Of a stretch of 38,167 nt of DNA, positions 35,180 through 38,167 are shown one piece after another. The stretch's first letter is position 1. Each line of letters opens with the position of its first letter. The stretch lies in NCBI GenBank assembly GCA_934296355.1, contig CAKRAY010000003.1, positions 1-38,167 of the forward strand. The letters are read 5' to 3'. The translations under genes were made by a program, and so were the position numbers. Source of the stretch: an uncultured Clostridia bacterium (GTDB taxonomy: Bacteria > Bacillota > Clostridia > Christensenellales > DTU072). Below the pieces are notes generated by a model. That model made no database searches, was not told the origin of the DNA, and was given only the letters and a program-made list of their open reading frames with translations.

Positions 35180-36019
35180 TCAAGCGCCGAAGAAATATCT
35201 TAAGTAGGCTTTATGGCAGTATTTAATTACTTGCGGGTTCTTGGAAAGCGGCGCGTTTTCGAAGTCGTATTTTCCGTTCACTTTCCACTTATTCAAAATT
35301 CCGATATTTATCGCGTCGGCGGGACAGTTAAAAGCGCATCTCATACAGCCTAAGCAGTCCGAGCCGAAGATAAACTTGCCGTTTTCTACCCTGATGTTCT
35401 TGGTCGGACAGTTTTTAACGCATTTCGAGCAATGCAAGCACTTGCTTTCATCCACGGCGAATCCTTTACCTATCATACGCATCGCGGGGTGTTCGATTCT
35501 GACGATACGCGCCACGGTTTTCGCGCCAAACTCGAAAACTAACGGCTTTTCTTCGAGTTTCGCTATTTCTTTGCCGTCTTCGTTAATTTTTTCATGCAAA
35601 CGCTCGCGCATCAACGCGACCATATCGTCGGAATGTCTGAAAATTATGTTGTACGGCATAACGTAATGATATTCTCCGCAAAACTTATATCCTTTGCTAA
35701 CGAGTTTCTTCATAAAAAACATTCCCGAAGCGTCGTTCGCTTTCAACGGTTCGCCGCTGCTTTTTACCGAGAAAAACGGCGTGCCGACCGCGTTTGGCAA
35801 CAAGTCCACGAACTCGTCGATTATGGCGGGCGCGTTAAAGCCGTGAACCGGGTAGCCTATCCCGATAACGTCGCTCTTTATTTCCAAGGGGAAATTAACT
35901 CTTTCTATGCCGACGGTTTCCGTAACGAAATCGTACTTATTTAACTCTTCCGCGAGTTTCTCGCAAACGTATTTGGTATTGCCCGTACCCGAAAAATAAT
36001 AAATCGTGCAAGTTTTCAT
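35180..36019 (-). CDS. EFR1 family flavodoxin-ferredoxin fusion protein
   Basis: This 279-residue protein starts with a flavodoxin domain whose FMN phosphate loop is YFSGTGNTKYV (residues 8-18). Its C-terminal third has two [4Fe-4S] ferredoxin motifs, CLHCSKCVKNCP and CLGCMRCAFNCP. The EFR1 family of anaerobic clostridia and relatives is expected to pass single electrons between an FMN and iron-sulfur clusters. It begins 5 nt after the epimerase stop, and its GGGAGG site overlaps that stop codon, so the genes are coupled. Donor and acceptor are unknown; the FTR-like protein in the same region is a candidate partner. Confidence 0.9.
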   Translation of the reverse strand: MKTCTIYYFSGTGNTKYVCEKLAEELNKYDFVTETVGIERVNFPLEIKSDVIGIGYPVHGFNAPAIIDEFVDLLPNAVGTPFFSVKSSGEPLKANDASGMFFMKKLVSKGYKFCGEYHYVMPYNIIFRHSDDMVALMRERLHEKINEDGKEIAKLEEKPLVFEFGAKTVARIVRIEHPAMRMIGKGFAVDESKCLHCSKCVKNCPTKNIRVENGKFIFGSDCLGCMRCAFNCPADAINIGILNKWKVNGKYDFENAPLSKNPQVIKYCHKAYLRYFFGA

Positions 36020-36024
36020 TGTTT

Positions 36025-37590
36025 TTACCTCCCTTCTTTTATCAACGCGTGACCGTTTTCATCGAAGTAATATGTGTAATTTTCTTTCTTTTCGTGCGAA
36101 TCGTACCAAACTTCGGCATAGAACGGGTTCTTTTTCGCAAGCGCGTCGAAATTCCATTTATACAAACTCAAACACTCGTTACACCAATGTCCGGCGAAAA
36201 GAACCGCGTACGGCGTAGCGTAGAATTCGTGTCCCTCGCTGCAACGCCATTTAAGTTTCGTATACAAATCGCCCTTAATCATAGTCGTTGACAGACATTC
36301 GCCGCCTCTGAACGCCGCCGCGCGTTGCATATCGCGAATATCCAATTCGCTTATCGGTTTTTCCTCGTCGAACCCGTGATTAAGCCTATATCCGTTTTGC
36401 GCTATTTTACTCTCGTCCAAGGCTTTTTCATAATCGAAATCGCCGAACGCTTTGTCGCCTTTTTCGATAAGCGGGAAACGTTCCCAGCCTTTCTTTAACT
36501 CGTAAAAATTATCGATTGAGCCGTAAAAAGCGTTTATTCTGCCGTAATTACCGTCGCGAACCCAGCGGAGCGGAGCGTTCGAATTCTTTAACAGCCGTTC
36601 GAACACGACTTTTCTTATAACGGAAACGGGAATGAATTTCGCCGCTTTCATATACTTATTTCTTTCCGCTACGCCCGTCCAGAACTCGGACAAACTGCTA
36701 TTGCGGAAGTGAAATCTTTCTTCCAAAACGTTGCCGTCCTCGAACCACATACAGTGGAAGTTCCTTAAAGCCTGCCATTCGGGTCGCAAAAAGTCTTCCA
36801 CGCCGCCGCCGATCAGCGCAAATCCCGCGTTAAAAGTTCCGTAACCGGTCGTGCGATAATTCTTGCCGCCGCCTATATTGTAAACTTTGTTCCAAAAACC
36901 GCCTAGCGGCGTTTCTACGTCTTGCGTGATTATGTTCTTTATCAGTTTTGCCGTATCGACGTCGGTGACCCATTCTATCGGCGTATTAAAGCAAGTATGA
37001 AACATCAAGCCGTCGGACACGTTGTTCATAAGAAGTTTATCGTAAAGAATTCCCGTTTGGCGTAAGATAACCCAATTTTTTATATCGGAATCGAGTACGG
37101 CGCGCTCTCCGAACAGTTTTGCCATAGCGTAAACGTCGTACGCGCTCGGCAGTAGCGGGTCACCTACTCTACCCCACGGGTGCAAATAGTTTCTGTTTCC
37201 GTATATCGCCACGGAAGAGATATGCACGAGTTTTGTCTCGCCGTTCTTTTCCACCGCTTTAACGATATTCTCTACGCCTTTGCTGTTGGCTTCCTCGCTG
37301 CTTGCGTGGTCGTGGTCGGCTTGCGGAGGAATAACCGCCGCCATGTTTATAACGTAATCGGCGTTAACGACCAAACGTTCGCAATCGCTTATATCCCCCA
37401 CGTTTCCGAAAAACGTATCTATTCTGTTACGATATCTTTTTTGCCATTTTCTCGCTAAACGCCTATCTTTCATCGTATCTAAGAATAGTATGCGAAGTTT
37501 TATGTAAGGCACGCTTAATAGACTTTCGGTAACTTTCACACCCATATTTCCGCTTGCGCCCGTAAGAGCAATGATTTTTTCTTCTTTCAT
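36025..37590 (-). CDS. NAD(P)-dependent epimerase/dehydratase-like protein fused to a C-terminal zinc finger
   Basis: The first ~250 residues form an extended short-chain dehydrogenase fold: TGASGNMG (residues 10-17) as nucleotide loop, the HISS strand and serine near 126, and YAMAK (Tyr154, Lys158) as the catalytic pair. Residues ~250-420 are not recognised. Residues ~430-475 read GGECLSTTMIKGDLYTKLKW then RCSEGHEF and HWCNEC, with candidate zinc ligands C450, H454, C470 and C473. That GGxCLS...WxCxxGHxW...WCxxC pattern is a treble-clef-like zinc finger seen in unrelated proteins. A GTG at 37,599 is also in frame, but the ATG at 37,590 has GGAG eight bases upstream (521 residues). The substrate is unknown. 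It is the first gene of the presumed redox/signalling transcript. Confidence 0.8.
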   Translation of the reverse strand: MKEEKIIALTGASGNMGVKVTESLLSVPYIKLRILFLDTMKDRRLARKWQKRYRNRIDTFFGNVGDISDCERLVVNADYVINMAAVIPPQADHDHASSEEANSKGVENIVKAVEKNGETKLVHISSVAIYGNRNYLHPWGRVGDPLLPSAYDVYAMAKLFGERAVLDSDIKNWVILRQTGILYDKLLMNNVSDGLMFHTCFNTPIEWVTDVDTAKLIKNIITQDVETPLGGFWNKVYNIGGGKNYRTTGYGTFNAGFALIGGGVEDFLRPEWQALRNFHCMWFEDGNVLEERFHFRNSSLSEFWTGVAERNKYMKAAKFIPVSVIRKVVFERLLKNSNAPLRWVRDGNYGRINAFYGSIDNFYELKKGWERFPLIEKGDKAFGDFDYEKALDESKIAQNGYRLNHGFDEEKPISELDIRDMQRAAAFRGGECLSTTMIKGDLYTKLKWRCSEGHEFYATPYAVLFAGHWCNECLSLYKWNFDALAKKNPFYAEVWYDSHEKKENYTYYFDENGHALIKEGR

Positions 37591-37710
37591 GATGCACACT
37601 CCGTTTATTTTGTCTTTTTCCTTTCGACAATTCTATAATAACGAAGCACAATTACCGCCTTGTGACAAAATCATTACAAATTTCTTACAATCGAGCGGAA
37701 GCGTGTGACG

Positions 37711-37727
37711 GAAGCGTGTGACGCTTC
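37711..37727. repeat. Palindrome GAAGCGT-GTG-ACGCTTC, copy 1
   Basis: This 7-bp perfect inverted repeat has a three-base loop and is followed by ACCCA. A partial copy of its first 13 bases lies directly upstream (37,698-37,710) and a full copy recurs at 37,765-37,781. Confidence 0.85.
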
Positions 37728-37764
37728 ACCCAGCAACGTACGCACGTTGCATCGCAACTTCGCG

Positions 37765-37781
37765 GAAGCGTGTGACGCTTC
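37765..37781. repeat. Palindrome GAAGCGT-GTG-ACGCTTC, copy 2
   Basis: This copy is identical to the one at 37,711-37,727, including the following CACCCA. It belongs to a ~31-bp segment present in the first but not the second large repeat unit, which looks like an insertion or deletion between them. Confidence 0.85.
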
Positions 37782-38002
37782 ACCCAATCTACGCGAATAA
37801 ACGGTATTCTACAACAAGCATATACTCGCGTAAGAACTTTTATCTAAAAAAAAGAAAAATATTTACGGTATAATACGAAAATACGAAAACGACACTTTTG
37901 CAACGTACGCACGTTGCATCGCAACTTCGCGAATAAACCTTATTCTTTGATAAGTGAATAGTCGCGAATAAACTTCTATCTAAAAAAACAAAAAAAGGTT
38001 TA

Positions 38003-38011
38003 TGGTATAAT
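38003..38011 (+). promoter_or_regulatory. Extended -10 promoter candidate for the last gene
   Basis: TGGTATAAT is an extended -10; no -35 is visible 17 bp upstream, but A-tracts lie there. Transcription would start near 38,018. The matching place in repeat unit 1 (37,867-37,874) has CGGTATAAT, which lacks the TG. Confidence 0.5.
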
Positions 38012-38013
38012 AC

Positions 38014-38045
38014 GAAATTGTGGAAATGACACTTTTCACAATTTC
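38014..38045. repeat. Inverted repeat at the predicted transcription start (operator or hairpin)
   Basis: GAAATTGTG (38,014-38,022) and CACAATTTC (38,037-38,045) match perfectly across 14 bases, with an inner AAA/TTT. Its position over the start site makes an operator plausible. Confidence 0.55.
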
Positions 38046-38146
38046 CCCTTAGGGGGATACAGTAAGGGGGAACGCCTTACGAACTTAGATATAAGCCGTA
38101 AGGTACGTAACGGCTTCCTTATTAGTCGGTACCAAGGGGGAAACAA
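38018..38146 (+). promoter_or_regulatory. Structured leader with competing Shine-Dalgarno pairings
   Basis: TTTCCCCTT (38,042-38,050) can pair with AAGGGGGAA at 38,064-38,072 or with the ribosome binding site AAGGGGGAAA at 38,134-38,143. Other stems are GTAAGG/CCTTAC (38,062-38,080) and AAGCCGT/ACGGCTT (38,093-38,117). No known riboswitch class was recognised. Confidence 0.4.
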
Positions 38147-38167
38147 ATGGAATTACACAAAGAAAGA
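38147..38167 (+). CDS. Start of an unidentified gene (cut by window edge)
   Basis: ATG at 38,147 is preceded by AAGGGGG six bases upstream. Only seven codons are visible (MELHKER), too few to identify. The direction is divergent from the epimerase gene. Confidence 0.6.

Larger units (their letters stand above)
37733..38040. repeat. Imperfect tandem duplication (two ~136-bp units)
   Basis: Unit 1 (37,733-37,899) and unit 2 (37,900-38,040) begin with 32 identical bases (37,733-37,764 and 37,900-37,931), containing the hairpin GCAACGT-ACGC-ACGTTGC. Both continue in the same order with AATAAAC, AACTTNTATCTAAAAAAA, GGTATAATACGAAA and GACACTTTT. The sequence between these blocks has diverged, and unit 1 carries ~31 extra bases. 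CGCGAATAAAC occurs three times (37,792; 37,928; 37,963). No credible ORF lies in the 556-bp gap from 37,591 to 38,146. Confidence 0.85.

Noticed and set aside
37697..38040. CRISPR array in the right-end repeats
   Set aside because: Only two or three copies, unequal spacing, palindromes embedded in longer duplicated DNA, and no cas genes nearby. The pattern is a tandem duplication.

Overview
The window is chromosomal DNA from a low-to-mid GC bacterium of the Bacillota (Firmicutes), most likely an uncultured clostridial lineage. The grounds are a Zn-type S14, a class II GalT, RqcP, RecD2, an EFR1-type flavodoxin-ferredoxin protein, a CIRCE operator on a small heat-shock gene, strong GGAGG ribosome binding sites and TTGACA/TATAAT promoters. 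No tRNA, rRNA, insertion sequence, CRISPR array or prophage gene was seen. The species cannot be named from the sequence.

Layout. (1) 1-7,796, minus strand: the S10-spc ribosomal protein operon in canonical order from rpsJ to the first 20 codons of rplR, preceded by its own promoter and a ~160-nt structured leader. (2) 8,132-13,604, minus: a 1,306-residue surface lipoprotein (MBG-like repeats, then BspA-type leucine-rich repeats) downstream of galT. Divergent from galT, on the plus strand, are galK and pncB (13,704-16,399). (3) 16,648-28,336, minus: rpoB-rpoC, a 110-bp gap holding a hairpin and a micro-ORF, then metK-recD2-comF with overlapping ends. (4) 28,755-30,997, plus: a GtrA-like membrane protein, rqcP, an intrinsic terminator, and a fused ispDF. 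(5) 31,096-32,109, minus: rpsF-ssb-rpsR with a consensus promoter and a candidate S6:S18 leader. (6) 32,432-37,590, minus: CIRCE-controlled hsp20, then (read from the right) an epimerase/zinc-finger fusion, an EFR1 protein, a response regulator, a histidine kinase with C-terminal membrane anchor, and a small FTR-like six-cysteine protein. (7) 37,591-38,146: a 556-bp non-coding stretch built from an imperfect tandem duplication plus palindromes and ending in a structured leader for a plus-strand gene that starts at 38,147.

How the genes work together. Most of the window is core information processing (ribosome, RNA polymerase, SSB, RecD2, S-adenosylmethionine and isoprenoid precursor synthesis). 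The accessory parts are galactose use with a surface lipoprotein, and the 33.1-37.6 kb redox/signalling set. The features most worth a second look are that redox/signalling operon with its inverted-topology kinase, the epimerase/zinc-finger fusion, lineage-type extensions on L24, S18 and RpoB, the metK leader, and the duplicated region with alternative Shine-Dalgarno pairing at the right end.
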